NCBI GenBank assembly: GCA_964584255.1
Contig: CAZOZM010000003.1
Span: 108,916 to 172,915, forward strand
DNA from: UBA3775 sp964584255
GTDB lineage: Bacteria; Bacillota; Clostridia; Lachnospirales; Lachnospiraceae
Direction: 5' to 3'
DNA: 64,000 bases
The notes below the pieces were generated by a model. It saw only the letters and a program-made list of their open reading frames with translations, had not been told where the DNA came from and ran no database searches. Within the stretch, counting starts at the first letter, position 1; the number at the start of each line of letters is the position of its first letter. This document shows positions 7,587-17,017 of this stretch, piece after piece. The translations under genes and the position numbers were made by a program.

Positions 7587-10541
7587 CTACTCTTCCCACA
7601 GCAGCTTACAGTCAGCAACATCTACCAGACTGTCCATAAAAACACCATGCAAACGTTCCGATATCTGTTCCTTTGTCACGCCTTTCTTCAAAACAACCTG
7701 TAAAAAGCCACCGCCGCCGGCACCGCATACAAGCCTACCGTCAATCATATCTTCTATACTGCTGAAGATCTGTCTGATTAAGGTATTGCTGCTTCCTGCA
7801 TCAACCTTCTGACTCAATTCCCAATGATAATCAAGAAGCTTTGCAAAACCATCCACATTTCCACGTTCCAATTCAAATTTCATAAGTGCTGCCACTTTTT
7901 GAATCTCTTCTAAAGCAAATAAACTGTCAGGTTCATTTCCTACATATCTGCCGATTACGTTACGAAGCAGGTTTCTTGCCAATCTGCGCTGACCGGTATA
8001 AATCAGGCAAAAACGCTCATCTAACTCCTTCTTCGTTTCATCCGAAATATCAACGTGTGCAACCTTAAGGTTTTGGGTAATTCCCTGTCCCGAAATAATA
8101 TACTTCAATCCCGGTGTAATGCCTCCAACCTGATCCTGCCAGCCTCCGCCTGTAGACATAATCTGTTCCATTGCCAATACATGTGAATACAAATCGTCTT
8201 CGGTATACTCAATTCCCATGAAATCAAATACAGCTCTGACACAGGCAGCCGAAAGAATTGAAGACGTTCCCAAACCACTGCCTTTCGGTACATTTGTAAC
8301 CTCTGAATGCATTACAAATCCGCCACCGAGACGCGTAAGAATCTCATCTAACGAATGTCCCGACTTTGGTATGATTCCACAAGCAAACAGACAAGCCTTC
8401 TGTAAAGCAAACGGATCAAAAGGATCACCTGTTTTCCGCAATTCTTCAATAGCTGTAAATTCACCGTAGGCACCCATGTCACGGCTTTCGAAAACAATCT
8501 TATGCTCCGGAATTCTTTCAAGAGTTACCTCTACAGGTCTTTCTCCATTCAAAAGGATTGCCATGTTAAGCACGGTTCCCCCGTTTTCATTACAATATGG
8601 AGGTGTATCACTCCAACCGCCTCCCCAATTGACACGCAAAGGAAGTTTTACAGTATGTCTGTCAGTTACAATATGTGCCTTTTCATTGTAGTTCAAGTCT
8701 TCTATGGTTGCTGTCAAAACTTCTTCCTGAATCGTCTCGAAGCATTTTTGAACTTCATTTTCATCTTCAAGTACGATTCCCAAATAGTAATGCAAACGGA
8801 GCTTCTCGGTAAAATCTGCTTTTTCAAGACGTTTATTCAGCCATTCATGCTGGATTTTGGTAAGCCCGCCCATCTTCTTTAACTTCTGAGCAGGAATTTT
8901 ATTCCTTATTGCATCCTCTATTCCATTCATAACGGACAAATCTGACATACGTCGGTTCCATGCAATAATCGCATCCGGATCAGCTGCATTAAATCCTGAA
9001 CAAAGAGATTTCCTGTCCGAATTCTTCCATGCTTCTTCATTTCCCGCACCATGAGCAAGCTCATAAAGATTAAGAGCGGCTTCAACAGCCTGACCTATAC
9101 TGTCTGCCTCCGGATATATCTCCGCTGTCCAAAGAGTGTGGTTTTCGCCTTTCCACAAATCCGTTTTCAGTTTTTTCGCAATCTCATCTAAGTTCATTCC
9201 AAACAAACGATTTTCCTTAGGATTATCATATGTTCCGAAAATTCTGACCACAAACTTGCCATTACGCTGCTTTAAGCCATGAATAACCACATTGTCCGGA
9301 ATTGTTTCATCATGCACATCTACAAAAGATAAAACACAGTTGTTGCCTATCGTTGCTCCACTATGAACATATGAAACCTCCAGATAACACTTTTCCCCTA
9401 TAACCGCACATTCTTCAAGAATACTGTTATAAGCAGATGTACCAGATGTAATACTGCTTCCAACCACGCGGCTCCATCCAAGGTCATGATACTCGTCCAC
9501 GCCACCGCTCATCAATTCCAGTATTTCATGTGTCGTTCCGAAATGGATAAACTTTGCCGGAGCAAGACGGAGCAGCTTCATTCTGAACGGACGAAGTACA
9601 TTCCACACATGCTTTCTTGCCTCAGTTAACTCATCACAAAACTCTCCTTCCGGCTTCTCTAAATAAAAGTTTTCCAAGGTTGAATCCTCTGCCAAAGGAT
9701 AAAGAAAATCCGCATACAGGGAAAGTCTTGTTTTATCATTTACATAACTGTCATATTTCTCTTCGGTATCAATCAGTGAATACAGTGAATTCATCATCTG
9801 CGTACTGAAAACCAAAGCACCTGTATCAATATCAACACAGTCCGATGAATTAACAGCACCTACACGTCGTAATTCCTCTACCGGTTTTTTCTGCAGACAG
9901 CACCTTACGTTACCATTATCACCATTTAAATATACTCCGTGGCTCTTACCGGTTTCCACATTTTCCTTGAAAGAAAGAGCAACTGCACCCGAGTTGTTAT
10001 AATCAATCTGCAAAGGATTAAAAAGCAACAGCACATCACCGGATAACAATACCATTCCCTCTCTTACTCTGGAAGGAACAGAACTCATGCAAATCATAAA
10101 TTCATCAAACAATGTTGAGTTTCTTCCGTCCGGCAACTGATGGGGCACCGGTGAAAAAAGCTTTCCAAGGGCGGAATACTGAGGAACTCTCTTACTGTCT
10201 CCACCGGAATGTATAACAAGAACCCTTAATCCATCGAAGGACTCTTCCTGACCATGCAGGTACTTTAATACTTCCAAAGTTGCTCCGCCTGAACCCACAC
10301 GTTTACCGTCACGATCAGACACTGCAACGAATTTAGTTGTTTCCGGAAGAAATTCTTTTCTTTCTTCAATCTGCTTACGAAATCCCTCTGCCTGCTGCTC
10401 ATTTGATGCTGTCAGAATCACATAATCCCACTTAGGGAAGTTTTTAAGCTTTAAGGACCTATTATAGTCTGCCCAGCAATCCTGATATGCCTGTGATAAA
10501 AACAGGGAATGCAAATTGTTAAGTTTCTTCAAATTATCCAT
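7587..10541 (-). CDS. fkp: Bifunctional fucokinase/fucose-1-phosphate guanylyltransferase
   Basis: Salvages free L-fucose in two steps: phosphorylation with ATP, then GDP transfer with GTP, giving GDP-fucose. The N-terminal part is the fucose pyrophosphorylase domain (GSGGATLEVLKYL near residue 80, SGGDSKRVPQYSALGK near 110), followed by a central repeat-rich linker. The C-terminal part is a GHMP kinase: PKGSGLGTSSILSAA near 750 is the phosphate loop, and GAGGGGFLQVVL near 940 is motif 3. Start chosen at the ATG at 10541, with GGGAG 5 bases upstream, rather than 16 codons earlier; this gives 984 residues, close to Bacteroides Fkp. Co-oriented with and 3' of an AraC-type regulator gene. Confidence 0.9.
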   Translation of the reverse strand: MDNLKKLNNLHSLFLSQAYQDCWADYNRSLKLKNFPKWDYVILTASNEQQAEGFRKQIEERKEFLPETTKFVAVSDRDGKRVGSGGATLEVLKYLHGQEESFDGLRVLVIHSGGDSKRVPQYSALGKLFSPVPHQLPDGRNSTLFDEFMICMSSVPSRVREGMVLLSGDVLLLFNPLQIDYNNSGAVALSFKENVETGKSHGVYLNGDNGNVRCCLQKKPVEELRRVGAVNSSDCVDIDTGALVFSTQMMNSLYSLIDTEEKYDSYVNDKTRLSLYADFLYPLAEDSTLENFYLEKPEGEFCDELTEARKHVWNVLRPFRMKLLRLAPAKFIHFGTTHEILELMSGGVDEYHDLGWSRVVGSSITSGTSAYNSILEECAVIGEKCYLEVSYVHSGATIGNNCVLSFVDVHDETIPDNVVIHGLKQRNGKFVVRIFGTYDNPKENRLFGMNLDEIAKKLKTDLWKGENHTLWTAEIYPEADSIGQAVEAALNLYELAHGAGNEEAWKNSDRKSLCSGFNAADPDAIIAWNRRMSDLSVMNGIEDAIRNKIPAQKLKKMGGLTKIQHEWLNKRLEKADFTEKLRLHYYLGIVLEDENEVQKCFETIQEEVLTATIEDLNYNEKAHIVTDRHTVKLPLRVNWGGGWSDTPPYCNENGGTVLNMAILLNGERPVEVTLERIPEHKIVFESRDMGAYGEFTAIEELRKTGDPFDPFALQKACLFACGIIPKSGHSLDEILTRLGGGFVMHSEVTNVPKGSGLGTSSILSAACVRAVFDFMGIEYTEDDLYSHVLAMEQIMSTGGGWQDQVGGITPGLKYIISGQGITQNLKVAHVDISDETKKELDERFCLIYTGQRRLARNLLRNVIGRYVGNEPDSLFALEEIQKVAALMKFELERGNVDGFAKLLDYHWELSQKVDAGSSNTLIRQIFSSIEDMIDGRLVCGAGGGGFLQVVLKKGVTKEQISERLHGVFMDSLVDVADCKLLWEE

Positions 10542-10592
10542 ATTTTCTCCCATCTTTTGCCATCTATTTTTTTGAGTTTGGAATACCATCCT

Positions 10593-11459
10593 CTACCACT
10601 GTTTTCTGTATTCTCTGGGGCTAATCCCCTCTATCTTACGAAACATTCTGCTGAAATAATTGGGATCTGCCATACCCACGGCAACTCCAATCTCTTCTAC
10701 GGTCAAATCCGTGAAACGCAGAAGCCTTTTAGCCTTAGTGATTCGTTTTTCTATCAAGTAGCCATTAACCGTAGTTCCATAGGTTTCCTTAAAAATCCTC
10801 GTAAGATAGCATTTATTAATATAGAACTTCTCCGTAAGATCCTCCAGACTCAACTTATCGGTATAGTGTTCATCAAGATACGCTCTTATCTCAGCCAGTT
10901 CCAGCTTCTTTCTGCCGATTGACCTGCTCTCAGGATGCCAGGATTGTTCCATAATAAACGTAAGCAGCACTGAAAGTTTTTCATTTATTCGCATATCCTT
11001 TATGTAATCGGAGGAAGATGCCAGATTGTATATTTCCGTAAGGGTTGACGAGATATTCTCAACCGCATCCACATGAAATACCGGACTTCCACCACGTTCC
11101 CTGTATTTCTCATAAATTGCAGGTAACGAAGATGCATAAAAATGACACCATTGAAGCGACCAGAGATTCATAGAAGTTGAGTGACTGTACGATTTACGAC
11201 AATCAATAAAGACACAGTCACCCTTTTTTAATTTAAAGACTTCTCCCTCGTATTTTAACTCACCGCTACCCGACAATACAATAAAAAACAAAAAAGAACT
11301 CAACCCTTTCCTTTCAGAAGCATGAGGAGTTATTGCTTTAAGAGTACCCACTTCCTGTAAATGCAAGAGTGAAGAACGTGCAAAAGCAGATGGGGTATAT
11401 ATAATCCGCGAGGACTGAACCGCAGGATTCACGGATTGAGGTGTAAATAATTCATCCAT
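10593..11459 (-). CDS. AraC-family transcriptional regulator
   Basis: N-terminal cupin sensor domain (FIVLSGSGELKYEGEVFKLKKGDCVFID near residues 57-85) and C-terminal double helix-turn-helix (about 185-288: YINKCYLTRIFKETYGTTVNGYL… then VGMADPNYFSRMFRKIEGISPREYRK). The stop lies about 50 bp upstream of the preferred fkp start and on the same strand, so it is likely co-transcribed with fkp and may sense fucose or a related sugar; the ligand is inference. Upstream TATAAT-like boxes are present but no clear -35. Confidence 0.9.
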   Translation of the reverse strand: MDELFTPQSVNPAVQSSRIIYTPSAFARSSLLHLQEVGTLKAITPHASERKGLSSFLFFIVLSGSGELKYEGEVFKLKKGDCVFIDCRKSYSHSTSMNLWSLQWCHFYASSLPAIYEKYRERGGSPVFHVDAVENISSTLTEIYNLASSSDYIKDMRINEKLSVLLTFIMEQSWHPESRSIGRKKLELAEIRAYLDEHYTDKLSLEDLTEKFYINKCYLTRIFKETYGTTVNGYLIEKRITKAKRLLRFTDLTVEEIGVAVGMADPNYFSRMFRKIEGISPREYRKQW

Positions 11460-11665
11460 TATATTATCTCATTTCGTAGTATTATAATTATACCTGTAAC
11501 CGACTGATTTGTTTTTTACAGAAATCTCCGTAATCTGACAAGTATTTGCAATCCGATTCACTACTTGTTCACATCCAACTTATCAGTCACCTAATTATAA
11601 CACAAGTAATCGTTTTGAATATCCAAAATACTTAACACCGGATACCGAAATACCTATATGTGTTT

Positions 11666-12619
11666 TTACTTCAATTTATCTAATTCACTCAAATCAATTC
11701 CCATGCTCCAAAGAATATCATTGAAACTTACTGTCTGGAATTCATTTTTGTATTTATCAAAGATTGTATTCAGCTCTGAATGAAGCTTCTTGTAATAAGA
11801 TTTGTTCAGAACAGCCTTAAAATACAAAATTGCAACAACAATTCGTCTGTTGTTATAATTTGTAACTCCAAAGTAATTAGCAATATTAGATACTCGTATG
11901 TTTTTATAATCAGAATTAAAGAGACGTTCGTCGTGAGCACATTGATTTCTAACCAGGTTGAATATCTTTAATGCTGATTCCATATCCTCACTACTGATTC
12001 TAAGTGTATTTGTTGGCCTATATTGCTTTTCATACTTGTCGGAATAATACTTTGCAATAGCATTTTTCTCTGAATCCTTTAATGCTGAATATAAGTATGA
12101 GAGGTTTCCTATGGTAAGATAATTAACCAAAACCCATAATGGTACAGACCCATGTTCCTCAATATAATGCTTTATTGCACCTTTTACACCTACATTATCA
12201 TGTATGGTTTTAGTTAAAATTGAGATTTGCTTTAAAACCCCTTTAGGATCGTCATCTCTGTAATTTGCAATTTCTAAATATGAGTTTGCTTTTGGATATT
12301 TCTGAGAGAATTCATATGAAATAGTCGTTTTAAACGAATTCTCAAAAACAAGCAAGTACTTAAGAAAAAGGAATCTCAATTCACGATCAAATAAAAACAA
12401 GGCTTTTAGCTCATTAAAATGTGTGTTTGGTATATATGTTTCAGGGTTAATTGTATTCCCTTGGTTATCTTTACGCAAAAACAAATCCTTATATCCATTT
12501 ATCACATTATAATAGTTTTCCTGCTCCAAAAAACGTTTTGGACTGCCATCCGTTGGAACAATCATTCCCCTATTACGTAATATTATCAGTTGTTGATTAA
12601 ACGTCTTAAATTCCTTCAT
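11666..12619 (-). CDS. Abi_2/AbiF-like HEPN abortive infection protein
   Basis: Putative RNA-cleaving defence or toxin protein of the Abi_2 (AbiD/AbiF) family. Family features seen: N-terminal KTFNQQLIILRNRGM and NYYNVINGYKDLFL, FDRELRFLFLKYLLVFENSFKT at about 77-98, VPLWVLVNYLTIGNLSYLY at 159-177, and a HEPN Rx4H motif R224-N-Q-C-A-H229 followed by DERLFN. It is 317 residues long, normal for the family. The ATG at 12619 has AGAGG 9 bases upstream. A strong promoter and a hairpin-U8 element lie immediately upstream, the layout described for AbiF genes with a structured noncoding RNA. Base composition is AT-rich, as in the adjoining capsule core, consistent with transfer. Confidence 0.85.
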   Translation of the reverse strand: MKEFKTFNQQLIILRNRGMIVPTDGSPKRFLEQENYYNVINGYKDLFLRKDNQGNTINPETYIPNTHFNELKALFLFDRELRFLFLKYLLVFENSFKTTISYEFSQKYPKANSYLEIANYRDDDPKGVLKQISILTKTIHDNVGVKGAIKHYIEEHGSVPLWVLVNYLTIGNLSYLYSALKDSEKNAIAKYYSDKYEKQYRPTNTLRISSEDMESALKIFNLVRNQCAHDERLFNSDYKNIRVSNIANYFGVTNYNNRRIVVAILYFKAVLNKSYYKKLHSELNTIFDKYKNEFQTVSFNDILWSMGIDLSELDKLK

Positions 12620-12633
12620 CTGCCGTATCCTCT

Positions 12634-12678
12634 AAAAAAAACGGCCAGGGCGTCGTACGCTTCCTGACCTAATCTTAT
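12634..12678 (-). ncRNA. Candidate abiF-type leader RNA ending in hairpin and U8
   Basis: From the start point expected about 7 bp after the -10 (near 12678), a transcript of roughly 45 nt would end in a 10-bp stem (12663-12669 with 12643-12649, and 12658-12660 with 12650-12652, two bulged A), loop UACGA, then eight U (12634-12641). It lies 15 bp before the coding start of the Abi_2 gene. An RNA motif upstream of abiF genes has been reported, and AbiF-RNA pairs have been proposed as toxin-antitoxin modules; matching this sequence to that motif is inference. Confidence 0.6.
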
Positions 12679-12684
12679 GCTACT

Positions 12685-12713
12685 ATAATATTCGCATATT
12701 TATATTATGTCAA
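12685..12713 (-). promoter_or_regulatory. Strong promoter of the Abi_2 leader RNA
   Basis: On the minus strand a perfect TTGACA (12708-12713) and TATTAT (12685-12690) with 17 bp between them. Placed so that the hairpin-U8 element is transcribed first. Confidence 0.75.
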
Positions 12714-12931
12714 GATTGTTGCACAATATTCCTCAAAATAAAGTGTAAGATTACAATACATGTGCTGCAACTAAATATTTAAAATGCGAGGATACGCTCT
12801 TTGTGTTATATTTGAATCACCCAAAAGCACAAATGAGTTTCCTTGCTATAATACAAAATATGAAATATCGTCTATCACTTATTAAATATGCTTAAAAATT
12901 TGGTATCACTAAGACTGTTGTGGTCAAGCTT
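12714..12931. other. AT-rich gap with no recognised feature
   Basis: About 220 bases between the Abi_2 promoter and the IS remnant. No convincing frame, repeat or hairpin seen. Confidence 0.5.
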
Positions 12932-13356
12932 TTTTAACACTACAACCTAATTTCTGCTACAGGACTTAAGCCCATAGCGAGCCTCGAAAGGTGTTTTGTA
13001 AATATTATAAGAAATTCGGACGCACATGATTGTAATGAAAATACGCAAATTCTTAAGCTGATGAATATAATTCCTCCTCAGAGTGATAGTAGTGATGTTC
13101 GATAAGTTCACTTTTTAAAGTGTTAAAATACCGTTCCATAAGAGCATTATCATAAGGATATCCGGCTTTACTCATACTTTGTGTGATTCCCATACTAGCA
13201 CAGATTCAGTGAATTCTTTTGATGTATACTGGGCTTCCTTGATCCGAATGCAAGAGCAAGCACCACATTTTTGAATTCAGTTTCATAGCGTTTGCTCATT
13301 TGTAACATACCTCGTTTCCTCCTAAGATTATATCTTATTAGGCAGGAGTGTTACAA
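12932..13356 (-). mobile_element. Decayed, internally deleted IS3-family element
   Basis: About 425 bp bounded by related 16-bp inverted ends (13341-13356 and 12932-12947, about 12 of 16 matching). On the minus strand ATG at 13299 begins an OrfA-like MSKRYETEFKN, which passes within 15 codons into the DDE-domain part of OrfB (LLLHSDQGS, then in another frame GITQSMSKAGYPYDNALMER and YFNTLKSELIEHHYY), so most of orfA and the first half of orfB are deleted. Frameshift near 13232, stops within the remainder, and an OrfB tail (TPFEARYGLKS) near 12965-13000. Cannot encode transposase. No target duplication is evident. Confidence 0.8.
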
Positions 13357-13385
13357 CTATGTTATATCACAACAATTATAAAAAT

Positions 13386-14831
13386 CTATTTTCTCCAAAC
13401 AAAATCCTTAAAAAAGTCTTTTTTCTTTACAACTGTCATACTAATCAATATTACAATGATAAGAATAACTATGTAACGCCAAATTGTATTTGTGTACAAC
13501 ACGCTGCTTGCTAGCGACATAAACATGAAAATTAGTGCAATTAACCAAATTATTTTTCCATTATAAGGATTTTCTATCCCCTCTTTTTTACACACATGCA
13601 ACATAAATATATACTGAGCTAAACTGTACATAAAATAACAAAACATTGTTGTATATCCGGCTGCAATATATCCATACAATTTAATAAAAACCCAATTAAG
13701 CAGTATATTCAAAGTTGCAGTCATAACTGATGCTACCATGATAAATTTATTTTTTCCAAAATAAAACTCAATATTTGTAAAAAAGCTATACATCATCACA
13801 AACAGTGAACTCATGGCAACCGGTGGAATAATCCAAATTGCTTCATAATATTCTTCTGTAGCCAATATTTTCATAAGTTCAGGTGCAAATAATGAAAACA
13901 GAAAACAAATTGTTCCGATTCCAATTTGTGTCGTTATCGCCATTTTATTTATTCTCTCATAGTTTTTCTCCTTCAGACTCTCATATAAAAGTGGAACAAA
14001 CGACCCATTTATTGCATTTGTAACAATATTGATTAAAAACCCTGCTTGATACGCAACTCCGTAAATTCCTGCTTTTTCTATAGAACACATACTGTTGATC
14101 ATAACCCTATCAGCTTGACTAAGTACATCCTGTGATAGATAATGTGGTATTAGAGGTATATTAAACTTTGTTGAATATACAACATATTCTCTATTAAATA
14201 TTTTTTTGCCCCTCAATATAATCAGAACATAAACTATACCATATACTATGAAATGTGATAAAAGTGTTCCTATTATCTTTGCTTCGCCTTTATACGTTTC
14301 TGTCGAACATACAAGTATAATGCTTATAACAGGAGTTAAAATACTTGCAATTATAGTTACAATACATACCGATAAATATTTAAACTCATATCTGTTTCTA
14401 ACTGTCCAAAAAGACATTGCTGCCGACAGGATAATATCAGCAAACATGATTGCTACTAACCATGTAGGTAATTCAAATAATTTATTCCAAAAATTTCTAG
14501 TAAAAAAATATACTATAAATAGAATTGTAGCAATAATTGTAGTCCAAATTTGTAAAACAGATGTGTAGCCATCTCTATCTTCTTCATAGCGAATCATGGC
14601 ATTGTTATAGACACCAGCAGTAAACTTTAATGTTGCAAAAACTGTAATAATAGATTCCCATGAATTATATACAGTAACTAAACCATACTGCTCAGTCGTC
14701 ATAATTCTTGTAAAAATAGGAGTAGTTATGACATTAATGCCTTTTTGTAGAATACTGCATAACATATACCACAATGATGCCTTTACCGGCAATGACATTT
14801 TTTTATACAAATCAGCTATATTTTGTTTCAT
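13386..14831 (-). CDS. wzx: Polysaccharide flippase (Wzx, MOP superfamily)
   Basis: Multi-pass membrane protein, 481 residues, that would flip undecaprenyl-linked repeat units across the membrane. Seen: N-terminal SLWYMLCSILQKGINVITTPIFTRI typical of oligosaccharide flippases, about 12-14 hydrophobic segments through the length, and NIPLIPHYLSQDVLSQADRVMI near the middle, a family hallmark. The ATG overlaps the stop of the acyltransferase gene (ATGA). Last intact gene of the capsule operon; directly downstream is the IS remnant. AT-rich like its neighbours. Confidence 0.9.
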   Translation of the reverse strand: MKQNIADLYKKMSLPVKASLWYMLCSILQKGINVITTPIFTRIMTTEQYGLVTVYNSWESIITVFATLKFTAGVYNNAMIRYEEDRDGYTSVLQIWTTIIATILFIVYFFTRNFWNKLFELPTWLVAIMFADIILSAAMSFWTVRNRYEFKYLSVCIVTIIASILTPVISIILVCSTETYKGEAKIIGTLLSHFIVYGIVYVLIILRGKKIFNREYVVYSTKFNIPLIPHYLSQDVLSQADRVMINSMCSIEKAGIYGVAYQAGFLINIVTNAINGSFVPLLYESLKEKNYERINKMAITTQIGIGTICFLFSLFAPELMKILATEEYYEAIWIIPPVAMSSLFVMMYSFFTNIEFYFGKNKFIMVASVMTATLNILLNWVFIKLYGYIAAGYTTMFCYFMYSLAQYIFMLHVCKKEGIENPYNGKIIWLIALIFMFMSLASSVLYTNTIWRYIVILIIVILISMTVVKKKDFFKDFVWRK

Positions 14832-15802
14832 CTATATTTCCATTCCTTTTTAGTTAATATAATCATTTTCGCCTCATATAACATCGTGCCTAAGCCTAAT
14901 ACACATATTAGTGAGACGACCGGATACCAATAACTAAATGTTCCGCTAATACTTGAAGCCTTATACTCAATTGCATAAGCAATATTCTGATGTATCAGAT
15001 AAAGTTCAAACGATATCTTTCCCAAATACTGAAAAACACTTAGTTCCAAAAAAAACATGTAACCTCTTATTGCACCCCAACATAGTGGCATACCAATCAA
15101 TAATCCAATAACGAAATCTATCCCACGAATTTTCCATGTAAAAATCCAGGAAATAATTATCAACAAAATCCAACTTTTCCTATTATTTGCATCCTCAAGC
15201 TCCATTTGATGAATCGCTACTCCGCAAAATGCTATACCTATATAGCCACCTCCAAACAAAATAGAAAGCACTGGAATATTCAAATACAAACATACAGCAC
15301 TCAAAAAAAGCACGGCTACATAGACCATTGATTTATTTGACAACTTCATTTTCTTTAGTGATCCACATATTAAAATTGTGGATATCAAAATAATCATATA
15401 CCAATGAGCTCCATCAACATATGGTCTATCTATGAAACCATTTATACAAAGTATATTCAAAACATATTTTTCTATCGTAATTTTTCTACCAGGCAACTCA
15501 ATTATCAGCAAGACTAGTGATGTTAGCGTTATACATATCAAATACATAGGGTATAAACGTAGTACCTTTCTTTTTAAAAAAGGCAACAGCTTAAAACTCC
15601 CCTCTTTATTATCCACAAGAAAATAACCTGAAATCAAAAAAAATGTACAAACTCCATAAGTTCCCCAATTTTCCATAAAAGCGACACTATTATCACAATA
15701 CAATTGTTGGTATCTGCAAAATAAATGGAATAAAACAATTATAAATGCCATCACACCTCTTAATCCATCTATTTGCCTATTACGTACACTTTCTTTCATC
15801 AT
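14828..15802 (-). CDS. Acyltransferase family 3 (OafA/YrhL-like) membrane protein
   Basis: Integral membrane O-acyltransferase expected to acetylate the polysaccharide. Seen: RQIDGLRGVMAFIIVLFHLF at the N-terminus, an RKVLRLYPMYLI segment, and about 10 membrane helices, as in acyltransferase_3. The frame opens 32 codons earlier inside the wzy gene, but the ATG at 15802 has GAGG 8 bases ahead and matches the family start; the resulting protein has 324 residues. A second ATG follows directly (Met-Met). Overlaps wzx by 4 bases. Confidence 0.88.
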   Translation of the reverse strand: MMKESVRNRQIDGLRGVMAFIIVLFHLFCRYQQLYCDNSVAFMENWGTYGVCTFFLISGYFLVDNKEGSFKLLPFLKRKVLRLYPMYLICITLTSLVLLIIELPGRKITIEKYVLNILCINGFIDRPYVDGAHWYMIILISTILICGSLKKMKLSNKSMVYVAVLFLSAVCLYLNIPVLSILFGGGYIGIAFCGVAIHQMELEDANNRKSWILLIIISWIFTWKIRGIDFVIGLLIGMPLCWGAIRGYMFFLELSVFQYLGKISFELYLIHQNIAYAIEYKASSISGTFSYWYPVVSLICVLGLGTMLYEAKMIILTKKEWKYR

Positions 15803-15848
15803 TAATTTTCCTCTGTTCATATATACTTTTATTATATGGCTAATACAG

Positions 15849-17000
15849 TTATTCTCCCTCTTTCCAAGGAATAGAGAGACAAACCACATACCAAACAATC
15901 CAATAAGGTTTTCCGTAATATGTCATCGTGATGCCCATTATAATTGATGCAATAATACAGGATATACTAAACATTCTAATCTTACTATTTTCAACATGAG
16001 AAACTGAAACTAACTGTTCCATTAACATTTTGCAATACATCAGTAGTCCAATAATACCGAAATTAAAAAGCATTGCTAAATATTGATTATGTGGGTGGCT
16101 AACATATGCACCATTTGATATTGCAAATGTATACTCGTGAGCAATCCCATGTCCATAAATCCATGTCAATCCTTTAATCTGACTAATACAACTTTCCCAT
16201 ATATCAGTTCTCCCATCTAATGTAAGTGACTCACCCAAAATATCCTCAACAAGCCAACTGTAACTCTGCACATCAGGATTGAAACTAAATGAAACTACAA
16301 CTATTACGAGAAGTATACTACCAATTCTAATAACCTTCTTTTGTTTAGGCCATTTGTAAGTCATCTTTATAATAAAACAAACTAATGCAAATACACACAT
16401 TGTTACCAATGCTGTAGATACCCATTCCAAAACAGAAAAAACAACTCCAGATAATATGCACACTATGCAGATAATTTTATGAATTCGCTTTCCTCGAATA
16501 GAACTTATCAACGATATCGAAATAGCAAAAACAAGGATATCACTAATATTAACCCTGATACCCATAAAATATGCCATATTATATATATTTACCTGATATA
16601 GACCTCCCATAAAAAAAGTAAGTAAGTTCATAAATACCATTCCAGAAAAAATAACGGAAATAATATATATACTTTTGTTATAATTTTTTTGAAGCAGATA
16701 AATTGCCATGATACTTGCAATATATAATGTATAAACATTCTGTATTACACTAACCAACCCCTCACCTGCTATTATAGATACAATAGTAACCCATATTAAA
16801 AAGCCATGCAGTATTAACCATTTTTTTTTACAGTAGTATCTTCCTTCTATTTCAAGTAGTAATGAATAAAAAAGACCTGCACAATTAACGATATTTACTA
16901 AAGAAACTATATCTAAATATTTTTTTATAGAAATTGGCAAACATGCTGTTATAAAGAAAACAACAGCCAATACATATCTTGATGAAACACTTTTTTTCAC
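15849..17000 (-). CDS. wzy: Wzy-like polysaccharide polymerase
   Basis: A 383-residue membrane protein with about 10-12 hydrophobic helices. Near residue 300 a loop reads GHGIAHEYTF…GAYVSHPHNQYLAMLFNFGIIG, the O-antigen ligase/polymerase (Wzy_C) pattern with a conserved HPHN. It would join flipped repeat units outside the cell. The start is a GTG at 17000 preceded by GAGG. Low sequence conservation is normal for Wzy; the call rests on topology, the HPHN motif and the presence of wzx. Confidence 0.82.
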   Translation of the reverse strand: MKKSVSSRYVLAVVFFITACLPISIKKYLDIVSLVNIVNCAGLFYSLLLEIEGRYYCKKKWLILHGFLIWVTIVSIIAGEGLVSVIQNVYTLYIASIMAIYLLQKNYNKSIYIISVIFSGMVFMNLLTFFMGGLYQVNIYNMAYFMGIRVNISDILVFAISISLISSIRGKRIHKIICIVCILSGVVFSVLEWVSTALVTMCVFALVCFIIKMTYKWPKQKKVIRIGSILLVIVVVSFSFNPDVQSYSWLVEDILGESLTLDGRTDIWESCISQIKGLTWIYGHGIAHEYTFAISNGAYVSHPHNQYLAMLFNFGIIGLLMYCKMLMEQLVSVSHVENSKIRMFSISCIIASIIMGITMTYYGKPYWIVWYVVCLSIPWKEGE

Positions 17001-17017
17001 CTTTGCACCTCATTTTA

